DNA from: GCA-2731375 sp964590195
Lineage (GTDB): Bacteria; Pseudomonadota; Alphaproteobacteria; GCA-2731375
Direction of reading: 5' to 3'
Assembly: GCA_964590195.1 (NCBI GenBank)
Contig: CAZPWJ010000003.1
Coordinates: 1 to 64,000, forward strand
DNA: 64,000 bases
The position numbers were made by a program, and so were the translations under genes. The notes beneath the pieces were generated by a model. It worked only from the letters and a program-made list of their open reading frames with translations. It searched no databases and had not been told where the DNA came from. This document shows positions 43,229 through 50,811 of this stretch, in pieces. Each line of letters opens with the position of its first letter. Position 1 is the stretch's first letter.

Positions 43229-43810
43229 GTGTCTAAGATCATGGGCTTTGCGATTCTTTTGGCGTTCATCGCCATACCGTTACTTGAAATCGCCGTCTTC
43301 ATCGAAGTCGGCGGCTTTATCGGCTTGTGGTGGACCCTGGTGATCGTGGTGGCAACCGCCTTTGCCGGCACCTATATGCTGCGCCGCCAAGGCCTGGCGA
43401 CCCTGCGGCGGGCGCAAGACAACATGGCGGAAGGGCGGATGCCCTTGCGAGAGGTGTTTGACGGTTTGTGCCTGTTGATCGCCGGCGCACTGTTATTGAC
43501 GCCGGGTTTCGTGACGGATCTGGCCGGTGCTCTGTTGTTGATGCCGCCCATGCGTTTGCTATTGGGCCAGCTGGTCGCCCGGCACATCGTCGCCAGCGGA
43601 CAGTTCCAGGCCCAGGCCTTCCATGCCGGCGCCGAACATCCCTTTCGTGGGCAAGGGAGGCAACCGCCGTCTGGCGGTGCGGACGTCTCGGGCCGCCGGG
43701 GTGATCAGGGTCACGACGACATCATCGATGTGGACTTCGAGGAAATCGATCCCGATAGCGCGCCCGGCAAGCACACCCCGATCGAACATGGCGACGACGA
43801 AAAGACCTAG
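43229..43810 (+). CDS. fxsA: FxsA family membrane protein
   Basis: 193 residues. Two to four membrane helices in the first 120 residues, with FxsA landmarks EIAVFIEVGGFIGLWWTL and MLRRQGLATLRRAQ. The C-terminus is hydrophilic and acidic. FxsA in E. coli alleviates F exclusion of phage T7; elsewhere its role is unknown. GTG start with GGGAG 4 bases upstream. secB follows 90 bases later. Confidence 0.9.
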   Translation: MSKIMGFAILLAFIAIPLLEIAVFIEVGGFIGLWWTLVIVVATAFAGTYMLRRQGLATLRRAQDNMAEGRMPLREVFDGLCLLIAGALLLTPGFVTDLAGALLLMPPMRLLLGQLVARHIVASGQFQAQAFHAGAEHPFRGQGRQPPSGGADVSGRRGDQGHDDIIDVDFEEIDPDSAPGKHTPIEHGDDEKT

Positions 43811-43899
43811 ATGGCCCACGCGCCCTTGCTGCTCGCAAATAGACGTGATAGCCAAGCCGGCAACAAGTTTCGTGGCGAAATCAGTGTGAGACAGATTAG

Positions 43900-44463
43900 A
43901 TGACCGACACCAACGACCCCGCCGGCGGCGCACCCGAAGGCCCACGGCAAATCGTCACCCCGGAAGATGCGCCCCATATCCAAGTCCATGCCCAGTACGT
44001 CAAGGATCTGTCGTTTGAAAATCCGGAGGCGCCGCACAGTCTGGCCAATCAAGACGGGGCGCCGAATATCGAGGTCTCGGTCGATGTCGGAGCCCGCAGC
44101 CTGGCACCAAACCAGTTCGAGGTTGAGCTGCGCATTACCGCCCATGCCACGCAAGGGGAAAAAAAGGCCTTCGTGGTGGAAGTCCTCTATGCCGGCGTTT
44201 TCACAATGCACAACGTACCCGAACAACAGCTGAAGGAAGCCTGCCTGATCGAAGGCCCGCGGCTGTTATTCCCCTTTGCCCGGCGCATCGTGGCGGATGC
44301 CACCCGTGACGGCGGCTTCCCGCCCCTGTTGCTGGAACCGATCGATTTTGTCGCCCTGTATATGCAATCGGCTAACAACACCCAGAACGGCCAAACCCCG
44401 GCCAGTGGTAATAATGGCGGCAATGACGGCGGCAATGATGGCGGCAACGGCGCCACGGAATAA
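43900..44463 (+). CDS. secB: protein-export chaperone SecB
   Basis: 187 residues, with the SecB core (about 20-150): VHAQYVKDLSFENPEAP, then ELRITAHATQGEKKAFVVE, and ARRIVADATRDGGFPPLLLEPIDFVALY (in part DGGFPPLLLEPIDF), a diagnostic block. The tail repeats Gly/Asn/Asp (NDGGNDGGNDGG) and is disordered. It keeps preproteins unfolded for SecA. It converges on dnaQ, 6 bases apart. Confidence 0.95.
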   Translation: MTDTNDPAGGAPEGPRQIVTPEDAPHIQVHAQYVKDLSFENPEAPHSLANQDGAPNIEVSVDVGARSLAPNQFEVELRITAHATQGEKKAFVVEVLYAGVFTMHNVPEQQLKEACLIEGPRLLFPFARRIVADATRDGGFPPLLLEPIDFVALYMQSANNTQNGQTPASGNNGGNDGGNDGGNGATE

Positions 44464-44469
44464 GCGCCG

Positions 44470-45150
44470 CTATTTATTCCAGATCGGATCGTCGATTTTA
44501 TCGATGAAAGCCTGATGGGCGGCGGCCTCCTCCGCGCTTGGCGCATGGCTGCGCGGCGGACGGCTTTGCCGCTCTGTTGCTTGCGCGCCGACCGCCGTGG
44601 GCGCCTTGCTCTCGGCGGCCAACACCAGACCCGGCTGGCGGCCGCCGATCAGCTCCAGATAGACCTCGGCCAATAACTCGGCATCAAGCAGGGCGCCGTG
44701 CTTTTCCCGCACTGAAAGATCAATGTCGAAACGCCGGCACAAGGCGTTCAAGCTAAGCTGTCCGGCGCCGATATTTTTTCCCCGCGCCAGGGCGATGGTA
44801 TCGAGCACCTTGTCTTTCGGCAGGTTGGGGCGGTCCAGGGCGGCCAGTTCCGCATTCAGGAACCGCATATCGAAATTGGCGTTGTGAGCAATCAGCGTGG
44901 CGCCCTCGACGAAGGCCAGGAAATCATCCGCGATCGCTGAAAACAGCGGCTTATCAGACAGAAAATCCTCGGACAGGCCGTGCACGTTGAAGGCTTCCTC
45001 CGGCATGTCCCGTTGCGGATTGATATACCATTGCCGGCTTTCACCGGTTGGCATGTGATTGACCAGCTCGACACAGCCGATTTCCACCACCCGGTGGCCG
45101 GCATTCGGGTCCAAGCCAGTGGTTTCAGTGTCGAATACGATTTCGCGCAT
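44470..45150 (-). CDS. dnaQ: DNA polymerase III epsilon subunit (3'-5' exonuclease)
   Basis: About 227 residues. The DEDDh exonuclease motifs are all visible: ExoI FDTETTGLDP (about 5-14), ExoII LIAHNANFDMRFLN, and ExoIII with His-x(4)-Asp in EKHGALLDAELLA. The last 50 residues are the linker and polymerase-binding tail. ATG 45150 is inside the end of coaE; the two overlap by 26 bases in different frames. Confidence 0.95.
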   Translation of the reverse strand: MREIVFDTETTGLDPNAGHRVVEIGCVELVNHMPTGESRQWYINPQRDMPEEAFNVHGLSEDFLSDKPLFSAIADDFLAFVEGATLIAHNANFDMRFLNAELAALDRPNLPKDKVLDTIALARGKNIGAGQLSLNALCRRFDIDLSVREKHGALLDAELLAEVYLELIGGRQPGLVLAAESKAPTAVGAQATERQSRPPRSHAPSAEEAAAHQAFIDKIDDPIWNK

Positions 45151-45811
45151 GAACGGGCCTCCGGCTGGGGTGATTGTTGGGGCGGCGATGGGGCCGGCCC
45201 TTGGGCGGCCAGGCATGGCCGGGGCGGCCGGCGATGGCCGCGATCAGTTTCGCCACATGACGCAGGGTATGACGGCGGCCCAGGCCCGTGGGCAGGATAA
45301 AATCGGCGCGCTGCCGTTTAACCGCGTCGGGCACCTGCTGGCGGCGGATATTTTCGAATTTTTCCACGGTCATATTGGGCCGGGCCAGGACCCGCTGGCG
45401 CTGTAGATAATAAGGCGCCGAGGCCACGGCGGTGGCATCACAGCGTTCCTCGCCCCGGCCTTCGAATAACAGCGGAATATCCAGCGCGACCAGGGGCAGG
45501 CGCCTTGCCTGAGCACTAGCCAGAAAGGCCCGCTGCATCTGGCCCACCATGGGATGCAAAATAGCTTCCAGCTTGCGCAATTCATCGCGTTTGCCGAACA
45601 CCTTGGCGCCCAGGGCCGGGCGGTCGACGGCGCCGTCCCTGGTGACGCCGGGAAAGGTCTCCTCGACCCGGCGCACGGCCCGGCCACCTTTTTTCAACAG
45701 CTCGTGCACGGCGGCATCGGCATCGAAGACGGGCACACCAAGGCGTCGGAACATCTTTGACGTTTCCGATTTGCCCATACCGATAGAGCCGGTCAAACCC
45801 AGAATGAACAA
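45125..45811 (-). CDS. coaE: dephospho-CoA kinase with basic C-terminal extension
   Basis: 228 residues, about 25-30 longer than usual. P-loop GLTGSIGMGKSE (about 5-16), the DADAAVHELL block (about 32-41) and LDIPLLFEGRGEERCD are typical. It phosphorylates the 3'-hydroxyl of dephospho-CoA, the last CoA step. The C-terminus after about 195 is Arg/His/Pro-rich (RPHRRPNNHPSRRP), unlike the family, and its last codons are read out of frame through the dnaQ start. It lies 11 bases after aroE. Confidence 0.94.
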   Translation of the reverse strand: MFILGLTGSIGMGKSETSKMFRRLGVPVFDADAAVHELLKKGGRAVRRVEETFPGVTRDGAVDRPALGAKVFGKRDELRKLEAILHPMVGQMQRAFLASAQARRLPLVALDIPLLFEGRGEERCDATAVASAPYYLQRQRVLARPNMTVEKFENIRRQQVPDAVKRQRADFILPTGLGRRHTLRHVAKLIAAIAGRPGHAWPPKGRPHRRPNNHPSRRPVHARNRIRH

Positions 45812-45822
45812 AACGATACTCC

Positions 45823-46662
45823 CTACAAATCCGCCAGAATATGATCGCGCAAAGCCTGCCCCACCACCGGCTCCCGTCCAAACCAGGCGGCGAAACCGGG
45901 CCGTGCCTGATGCAGCAACATACCCAAACCATCTACGATGGGATTTCCCCGTTGCTGGGCGCCTGCCAGCAGAGGCGTCAACAACGGCGTGTAAACCGCA
46001 TCCATGACCACCGCGCCTAGCGCCAGATCATCAAGGGCCAGATCCAAAGCCGGCTGGCCCTGCATGCCCTGGGTGGTGGAGTTGACCAGTACGTTGGCAT
46101 CCGCCAGCTGGGCCGCGCGCCGATCCCAAGGGCCAACCGTGATATTGCCGTCGAGAGAGTCGGCCAAAGCCTGGGCCCGGGCCTCGGTCCGGTTCAGCAC
46201 GACCAGCTCCGGCGCACCCGCATCCAACATGGCCACGGCAATGGCCTTAGCCGCGCCGCCCGCCCCAATCAGAACCGCTGGACCTTTCGTCATATCCAAG
46301 TTGGGGGCGCCTTCGTAAAGCGCCTGAATAAAGCCAAAAGCATCCGTGTTTGAGCCATCCAGCCCGCCATCTTCGGCAACGACGATGGTATTAACCGCGC
46401 CGATACGCCGGGCCGCTGCGTCGACCCGGTCAACCGTGCGCAAGGCGGCCTCCTTGTGGGGCATGGTGACATTGCAGCCGGCGAAACCAAGCTTCGGCAG
46501 CGCGCGGACCGCCTGCTCGAAATCCTCGGGCGCGATGGCCAGGGGCAGATAAGCGCCATCGATACCGTATTCGGCGAGCCAGAAATTATGCAGCCTGGGC
46601 GAGCGGGAATGGGATATCGGCCAGCCGGCGACACCGGCCAAACGGGCACTGCCGCTGATCAT
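45823..46662 (-). CDS. aroE: shikimate dehydrogenase
   Basis: 279 residues. GWPISHSRSPRLHNFW holds the shikimate-binding Ser pair (about 14-29), NVTMPHKEAA the catalytic Lys (about 63-72), NTDAFGF the Asp of the dyad, and LIGAGGAAKAIAVAM the NADP loop (about 130-144). It reduces 3-dehydroshikimate in aromatic amino-acid synthesis. Its start overlaps the maf stop by 4 bases, so maf-aroE-coaE-dnaQ looks like one operon. Confidence 0.95.
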   Translation of the reverse strand: MISGSARLAGVAGWPISHSRSPRLHNFWLAEYGIDGAYLPLAIAPEDFEQAVRALPKLGFAGCNVTMPHKEAALRTVDRVDAAARRIGAVNTIVVAEDGGLDGSNTDAFGFIQALYEGAPNLDMTKGPAVLIGAGGAAKAIAVAMLDAGAPELVVLNRTEARAQALADSLDGNITVGPWDRRAAQLADANVLVNSTTQGMQGQPALDLALDDLALGAVVMDAVYTPLLTPLLAGAQQRGNPIVDGLGMLLHQARPGFAAWFGREPVVGQALRDHILADL

Positions 46663-47318
46663 TGTCCACTACTTTCGATCGGGCTTTCCACAATACTTTC
46701 CGGGGTACCTTCCGGTTGCCCCCGCAGGAAAGCCAGCAAGGGCAACAGTGGCAGCCCCAGAATGGTGAAATAATCACCCTCGATACGTTCGAACAATTGC
46801 ACCCCCAGCCCTTCGATCTGATAGCAACCGACCGACCATAACACCTCTGCCCCCGCACGGTCCAAATATCCGGCGATAAATTCCTCCGATAGCGGCCGCA
46901 TCCACATCCTGGCGGTTTCGGTATGCCGCCACAGCAGCCGCTCGCCCTGCATGATACAGACCGCGGCATGCAGTTCATGGCAACGGCCAGCCAGCCGTTT
47001 CAAAGCCACCGCCGCCGCCGCCAGATCGGCAGCCTTATCGAATAGATCGCCGTCACACGACAACACCTGATCGGCGCCGATAACCAGGGCATCGGGCCGG
47101 ATTTTGGCAACTGAACCGGCCTTGGCATGGGCCAGCGCCGCCGCTACGTCCTGGGCCGAAGCAGGCGTATCCCCGCACCGCAGTTCCTCTTTATGGGCCG
47201 CTTCATTCACTTCGGACGGCAGCACGGTAAAGGCGAGGCCGGCTTGACGCAGCATGGTCTGGCGGGCGGCACTGTTGGAGGCGAGAATCAATGGCGCCGC
47301 TCGATTTAGGAGGGTCAT
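46659..47318 (-). CDS. maf: Maf-family nucleotide pyrophosphatase
   Basis: 219 residues. The Maf opening is LILASNSAARQTMLRQAGL (usually S-x-S-P-R-R; here S-N-S-A-A-R), followed by the catalytic IGADQVLSCDG (about 80-90) and the C-terminal GCYQIEGLGVQLFERIEGDYFTILGLP in parts (YQIEGLGVQLFE, GDYFTILGLP). Maf proteins hydrolyse modified or canonical NTPs. It starts the four-gene operon. A short upstream AT-rich region (47319-47421) is shared with the divergent orphan gene. Confidence 0.92.
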   Translation of the reverse strand: MTLLNRAAPLILASNSAARQTMLRQAGLAFTVLPSEVNEAAHKEELRCGDTPASAQDVAAALAHAKAGSVAKIRPDALVIGADQVLSCDGDLFDKAADLAAAAVALKRLAGRCHELHAAVCIMQGERLLWRHTETARMWMRPLSEEFIAGYLDRAGAEVLWSVGCYQIEGLGVQLFERIEGDYFTILGLPLLPLLAFLRGQPEGTPESIVESPIESSGQ

Positions 47319-47421
47319 CAGATAATCACTGTTGTTTCCGATAGTTTTATGATAAAATTAACATTAAACATGATGAACTGAAGTTAACCCATTCATTTTC
47401 AAGGTGTTTAGGTTTTAGATC

Positions 47422-48498
47422 TTGTCAGATAACAGCAATATCATTCCTCTGCCCAGTTTGCAGCCTGACACGGTGCAAGAGGACCGCTTTTTGGCCAACA
47501 GGGCCAGTTTAACCAAACAATTGCTGCGTCACAGCCTAGTCGACAGTTTCCACCGCTTCATAGCGGATGGAAAGTCTTATCCATACATTTCGGCGGACCA
47601 ATTGCTGCCCGGTTTAAGCCAGGCGCGCGTGGAACATCGTCATCAAAGCACCGTTCTGATGTTCATGATCGATGATGCGCTGCCCCGGGCCTTGAACAAG
47701 CATTTTCGACTGCGCGCCTCCAATCGTGTCAGTTGGCGCAATATTCAACGCCTGGCGCCGGATCTTGATTTGTCGGACTTCAAGGCGGCGCATTGCCATT
47801 TGGATGATCCAGGGTTCGCGGACTTGCTGCCGCGTCTGTTGGCCCTGGATTATGCCTTGCTGGCACAACAGGACAGCAATGAAGATGGCATGGTGCTCAG
47901 CCATATGCATGTCAAGGTGGAGCGGCTGACCGACACGGCGATTAAGGAGCTGGGCAAGCAACTGGGCTATATCGAACGCCGCCTGTTCGAGCGTGGTGAA
48001 GATTATGTGGAGGCCCTGGAAGGCAAGTTCTTCGAATACTTCGGCTTTTCCGCCAATGCCGCCGGTCGCAAAAGCGCGGCCGCCATGGCGGCACAATTGC
48101 TATCGAAGCATGACCTGCGGTTCACGGTTTTCGTTGCCGGCCAGGAAGATTGCCGCCTGACGGTTTTGGATCATGGCTCCACGATTGATCAATATCTGCT
48201 GATCCGCCCCACCGGATTGGCGCTGCAGCGGTTTCACGAGGCAGCGGCAGCAGCCGGTGTTGAAGACCTACACAGCTATGCCCTGACCGAGCCTGATGAT
48301 CGCGGCTTTCCATTACTCTATCGCCTGCGGTTGCAGCGCACGGCGGCGGCGCAGGCGGCCGGGCACGGAAAACGCGGGCATCGGGACCGGGATTTGCTGA
48401 AGCCATGGCTGCGGATCAAGGATGCTGCGGTGTTGCCGTGGCCCGATCTGACGGGTCCCGAAATTCCATTTCAATGGGCCGGGCCGGAAAAGACCTGA
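47422..48498 (+). CDS. hypothetical protein beside the origin, family not recognised
   Basis: 358 residues from a TTG that directly follows an in-frame stop region; no ATG or GTG with a ribosome site is near, though a GTG occurs 17 codons in. The sequence has amphipathic helices, a Q-L-L-P-G-L-S-Q-A-R segment near 65 and basic stretches near 310 (GKRGHRDRDLLKP), but no catalytic or DNA-binding motif I can name. No signal or membrane segment, so cytosolic. It is intact, codon use resembles its neighbours, and it converges on ppsR. Confidence 0.7.
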   Translation: MSDNSNIIPLPSLQPDTVQEDRFLANRASLTKQLLRHSLVDSFHRFIADGKSYPYISADQLLPGLSQARVEHRHQSTVLMFMIDDALPRALNKHFRLRASNRVSWRNIQRLAPDLDLSDFKAAHCHLDDPGFADLLPRLLALDYALLAQQDSNEDGMVLSHMHVKVERLTDTAIKELGKQLGYIERRLFERGEDYVEALEGKFFEYFGFSANAAGRKSAAAMAAQLLSKHDLRFTVFVAGQEDCRLTVLDHGSTIDQYLLIRPTGLALQRFHEAAAAAGVEDLHSYALTEPDDRGFPLLYRLRLQRTAAAQAAGHGKRGHRDRDLLKPWLRIKDAAVLPWPDLTGPEIPFQWAGPEKT

Positions 48499-48503
48499 GG
48501 CGC

Positions 48504-49328
48504 TTAAGCTTCTGCCTGGTCTTCGAGATATTGTGTGTGCAGGCCGATAATTGCGGCGGCGGTTTCCTCGATCGAACGACGTGTTACGTCGATGCGAGGC
48601 CAGCCCTTGGCATTAAACAGGCGCCGGGCGTTAATTACCTCCTCGTTCACCGCCTGAATATCAACGTAATCCGTATCTGTATCCTGATGCAGATACTTCA
48701 GCCGGTTGCGGCGAATTTCCACCAGCCGTTCCGGCGCCGCCGTCAGTCCAACGATCAGGACATCGTCCAGCGCCGTCAATTCCTCCGGCAGGTCGATGCC
48801 TGGCACCAGGGGAATATTGGCGGCTTTCAGGCCGCGGTTGGCCAGATACATACAGGTCGGTGTTTTCGAGGTACGGGAAATCCCCACCAAAACAACATCG
48901 GCCCGGCTGAAACCATCGACACGCTGGCCATCATCGTGGTTGAGGCTAAAATGAATGGCGTCGATACGTTCAAAGTAATCAGCGTCCATGACATGCTGAC
49001 GGCCAGGCAATTCGCGGCTTTCAACGCCGAGAAAATTCTCCAGGGCACCAATGATGGGGTTCATCACCGGCACGCAGGGTACCTGCAGACGCCGGCACTC
49101 CTCGCGCAGCATTTCCTGTAAATGGTGATCAACCAGGGTGAACATGACCAGGCCGGGATTTTTCTCGATCGCCGCGATCACCGGCGCCATGTAGACTTCC
49201 GAGCGCACCATGGGCCACATATGACGGTCCGGCTCCACCCCCTCGAACTGAGCCAAGGCCGCCGTGGCCAGGGAAAGCAAGGTATCGCCGGTAGCATCGG
49301 ATACCAGATGCAAATGAAATTTCGTCAT
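48504..49328 (-). CDS. ppsR: pyruvate,phosphate dikinase / PEP synthase regulatory protein (DUF299)
   Basis: About 274 residues. HLHLVSDATGDTLLSLA opens the family and the P-loop-like GISRTSKTPTCMYLANRG (about 150-167) is its nucleotide site. The enzyme is a bifunctional kinase and pyrophosphorylase that switches PPDK or PEP synthase off and on by threonine phosphorylation. It is divergent from hemE across the candidate origin; in Caulobacter and Rickettsia the homologue flanks oriC in the same way. ATG 49328 fits; 49358 adds ten atypical residues. Confidence 0.93.
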   Translation of the reverse strand: MTKFHLHLVSDATGDTLLSLATAALAQFEGVEPDRHMWPMVRSEVYMAPVIAAIEKNPGLVMFTLVDHHLQEMLREECRRLQVPCVPVMNPIIGALENFLGVESRELPGRQHVMDADYFERIDAIHFSLNHDDGQRVDGFSRADVVLVGISRTSKTPTCMYLANRGLKAANIPLVPGIDLPEELTALDDVLIVGLTAAPERLVEIRRNRLKYLHQDTDTDYVDIQAVNEEVINARRLFNAKGWPRIDVTRRSIEETAAAIIGLHTQYLEDQAEA

Positions 49329-49378
49329 CGCCGCGCCAGAATCCCAACTCAATCCCAAATCATGAAAGCTGTTAGTGA

Positions 49379-49387
49379 TGGGGATAA
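49379..49387 (-). promoter_or_regulatory. DnaA-box-like 9-mer 1
   Basis: TTATCCCCA on the minus strand, 51 bases upstream of the ppsR start; 8 of 9 match TTATCCACA. Confidence 0.55.
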
Positions 49388-49492
49388 GCCCCCCTTTTCA
49401 CCCTGGCAAGGATATTTGCACACCTTGGGAAGTTTTCCATGCGAATGCTTTTACGCCTCTGAGCGCTAGCCTGGGTTCGAATCGAAATGCCG

Positions 49493-49507
49493 TTAGTAAA
49501 CTGTTAA
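49493..49507 (+). promoter_or_regulatory. CtrA-like site in the candidate origin
   Basis: TTAG-N7-TTAA, one mismatch from the CtrA consensus TTAA-N7-TTAA. CtrA sites occur in the Caulobacter origin; in Rhodospirillales CtrA mostly controls motility, so the role here is uncertain. Confidence 0.35.
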
Positions 49508-49524
49508 GACATTTTCCATCCAGG

Positions 49525-49533
49525 TTATCCCCA
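49525..49533 (+). promoter_or_regulatory. DnaA-box-like 9-mer 2
   Basis: TTATCCCCA on the plus strand, identical to the other two copies in this gap and 37 bases before the third. Confidence 0.55.
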
Positions 49534-49569
49534 TGACTGGTGAGCCGCCAGAATGCCGTTTTCCGGCCC

Positions 49570-49578
49570 TTATCCCCA
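49570..49578 (+). promoter_or_regulatory. DnaA-box-like 9-mer 3
   Basis: TTATCCCCA on the plus strand, followed by an A tract. Together with the copy at 49525 it forms a same-strand pair spaced 45 bases, about four helical turns. Confidence 0.55.
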
Positions 49579-49670
49579 AAAAATCATCCCATGTATGGTT
49601 TGGGGACGTTTGCGGGGAGGAATCGAGGGACAGTCATTAATCCCCACCTCCCACAGGGATTCATCAACTA

Positions 49671-49709
49671 CCACTATCTATCTTTAAAAAATATAGTATG
49701 TAAAAAAGA
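49671..49709. other. AT-rich stretch, possible DNA-unwinding element
   Basis: About 39 bases with only about 15% G+C, against a GC-rich background, just upstream of hemE and beside the DnaA-box-like cluster. It also holds TATAGT, so it may double as the hemE promoter region. Confidence 0.45.
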
Positions 49710-49748
49710 CGGAAATCAGATCGAGCCGAGGACAACAGGGCACTCAAA

Positions 49749-50780
49749 ATGCAAACAGAAGAGAAATTGTTAATCCGTGCTCTGCAAGGCGAGACCCTGG
49801 AACGGCCGCCATTCTGGCTGATGCGTCAGGCGGGCCGCTATCTGCCTGAATACCGCGCCACGCGGGAACATGCGGGCAGCTTTCTGGATCTTTGTTATAA
49901 CCCGGATCTGGCAACGGAGGTTACCTTACAGCCAATCCGCCGTTTTGGCATGGATGCGGCCATATTGTTTGCTGATATCCTATTGATTCCCGATGGCCTG
50001 GGCCAGCCGCTGGATTACCGCGAAGGCGAAGGCCCGATCCTGGAGCCGGTCCGCAACATGGCCGAGCTGTCGTCGTTGAGCCTGGATAATTTGCACACCA
50101 AGGTGGCGCCGGTTTACGAAACCGTTGGCCGCCTGGCCGAGGAACTGCCCGACAATGTTGCCCTAATCGGCTTTGCCGGCGCGCCCTGGACGGTAGCCAC
50201 CTATATGGTCGAGGGCCGAGGCAGCCGGGACCACGCCATCATCAAGCAATGGGCCTACGGTGATCCGGACGGGTTTGGCCAACTGATTGATCTGCTGGTT
50301 ACGGCCACGGTGGAATATCTGGGCAAACAGGTCGATGCGGGGGCCGAGGCAGTACAATTGTTCGATACCTGGGCCGGTGCCTTGTCCGAAACCGCCTTTC
50401 AACGCTGGTGCATTGAGCCGGTACAGCAGATTATTGCGCAACTACGGCAAAAATATCCCGATCTTCCGATCATTGGTTTTCCCCGTGGCGTGGGCGCCGG
50501 CTATCAGACTTTTGCCCGCACCGCCGGGGTCAACGGCGTTAGCCTGGATTGGACGGTACCGCTGGATTGGGCGGCGGCGGAGCTGCAGGGCGAGGTGACG
50601 GTGCAGGGAAACCTGGATCCGCGTCTGCTGGTCATTGGCGGCGAGGCCATGGAAGCGGAAATTCAGCGGATCTTGGATACATTGGGCAAGGGACCGTTCA
50701 TTTTTAATCTGGGCCATGGCATCGTGCCCGAGACGCCGCCCGAACATGTTGGCCGCCTGGCGGAAATGCTGCGCGGCTGA
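49749..50780 (+). CDS. hemE: uroporphyrinogen decarboxylase
   Basis: 343 residues of full family length. The signature RPPFWLMRQAGRYLPEYR (about 20-37) holds the substrate-binding Arg residues; FADILLIPDGLG has the catalytic Asp region, and IGFPRGVGAGY is the second family pattern. It decarboxylates uroporphyrinogen III to coproporphyrinogen III. The start adjoins the candidate oriC, as in Caulobacter. hemH follows after 31 bases. Confidence 0.96.
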   Translation: MQTEEKLLIRALQGETLERPPFWLMRQAGRYLPEYRATREHAGSFLDLCYNPDLATEVTLQPIRRFGMDAAILFADILLIPDGLGQPLDYREGEGPILEPVRNMAELSSLSLDNLHTKVAPVYETVGRLAEELPDNVALIGFAGAPWTVATYMVEGRGSRDHAIIKQWAYGDPDGFGQLIDLLVTATVEYLGKQVDAGAEAVQLFDTWAGALSETAFQRWCIEPVQQIIAQLRQKYPDLPIIGFPRGVGAGYQTFARTAGVNGVSLDWTVPLDWAAAELQGEVTVQGNLDPRLLVIGGEAMEAEIQRILDTLGKGPFIFNLGHGIVPETPPEHVGRLAEMLRG

Positions 50781-50811
50781 GTTCAGCCGGATTCTGGGGT
50801 AGAGCAAGGCC

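Larger units (their letters stand above)
49329..49748. other. candidate chromosomal origin of replication (oriC)
   Basis: This 420-base gene-free gap between divergent ppsR and hemE holds three exact copies of TTATCCCCA, one mismatch from the DnaA box TTATCCACA, a fourth related TAATCCCCA (about 49638), a weaker TTTGCACA (about 49415), an AT-rich stretch (49671-49709) and a CtrA-like TTAG-N7-TTAA. The gene neighbourhood matches the known oriC site of alphaproteobacteria. The region must also hold the hemE and ppsR promoters. Confidence 0.72.

Noticed and set aside
44395..44460. GGCAATGACGGC-type tandem repeats at the end of secB
   Set aside because: They encode a low-complexity Gly/Asn/Asp tail in frame; not a CRISPR or regulatory array.
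49472..49484. GGTTCGAATC, resembling a tRNA T arm, inside the candidate origin
   Set aside because: No acceptor, D or anticodon stems can be paired around it; a chance match.
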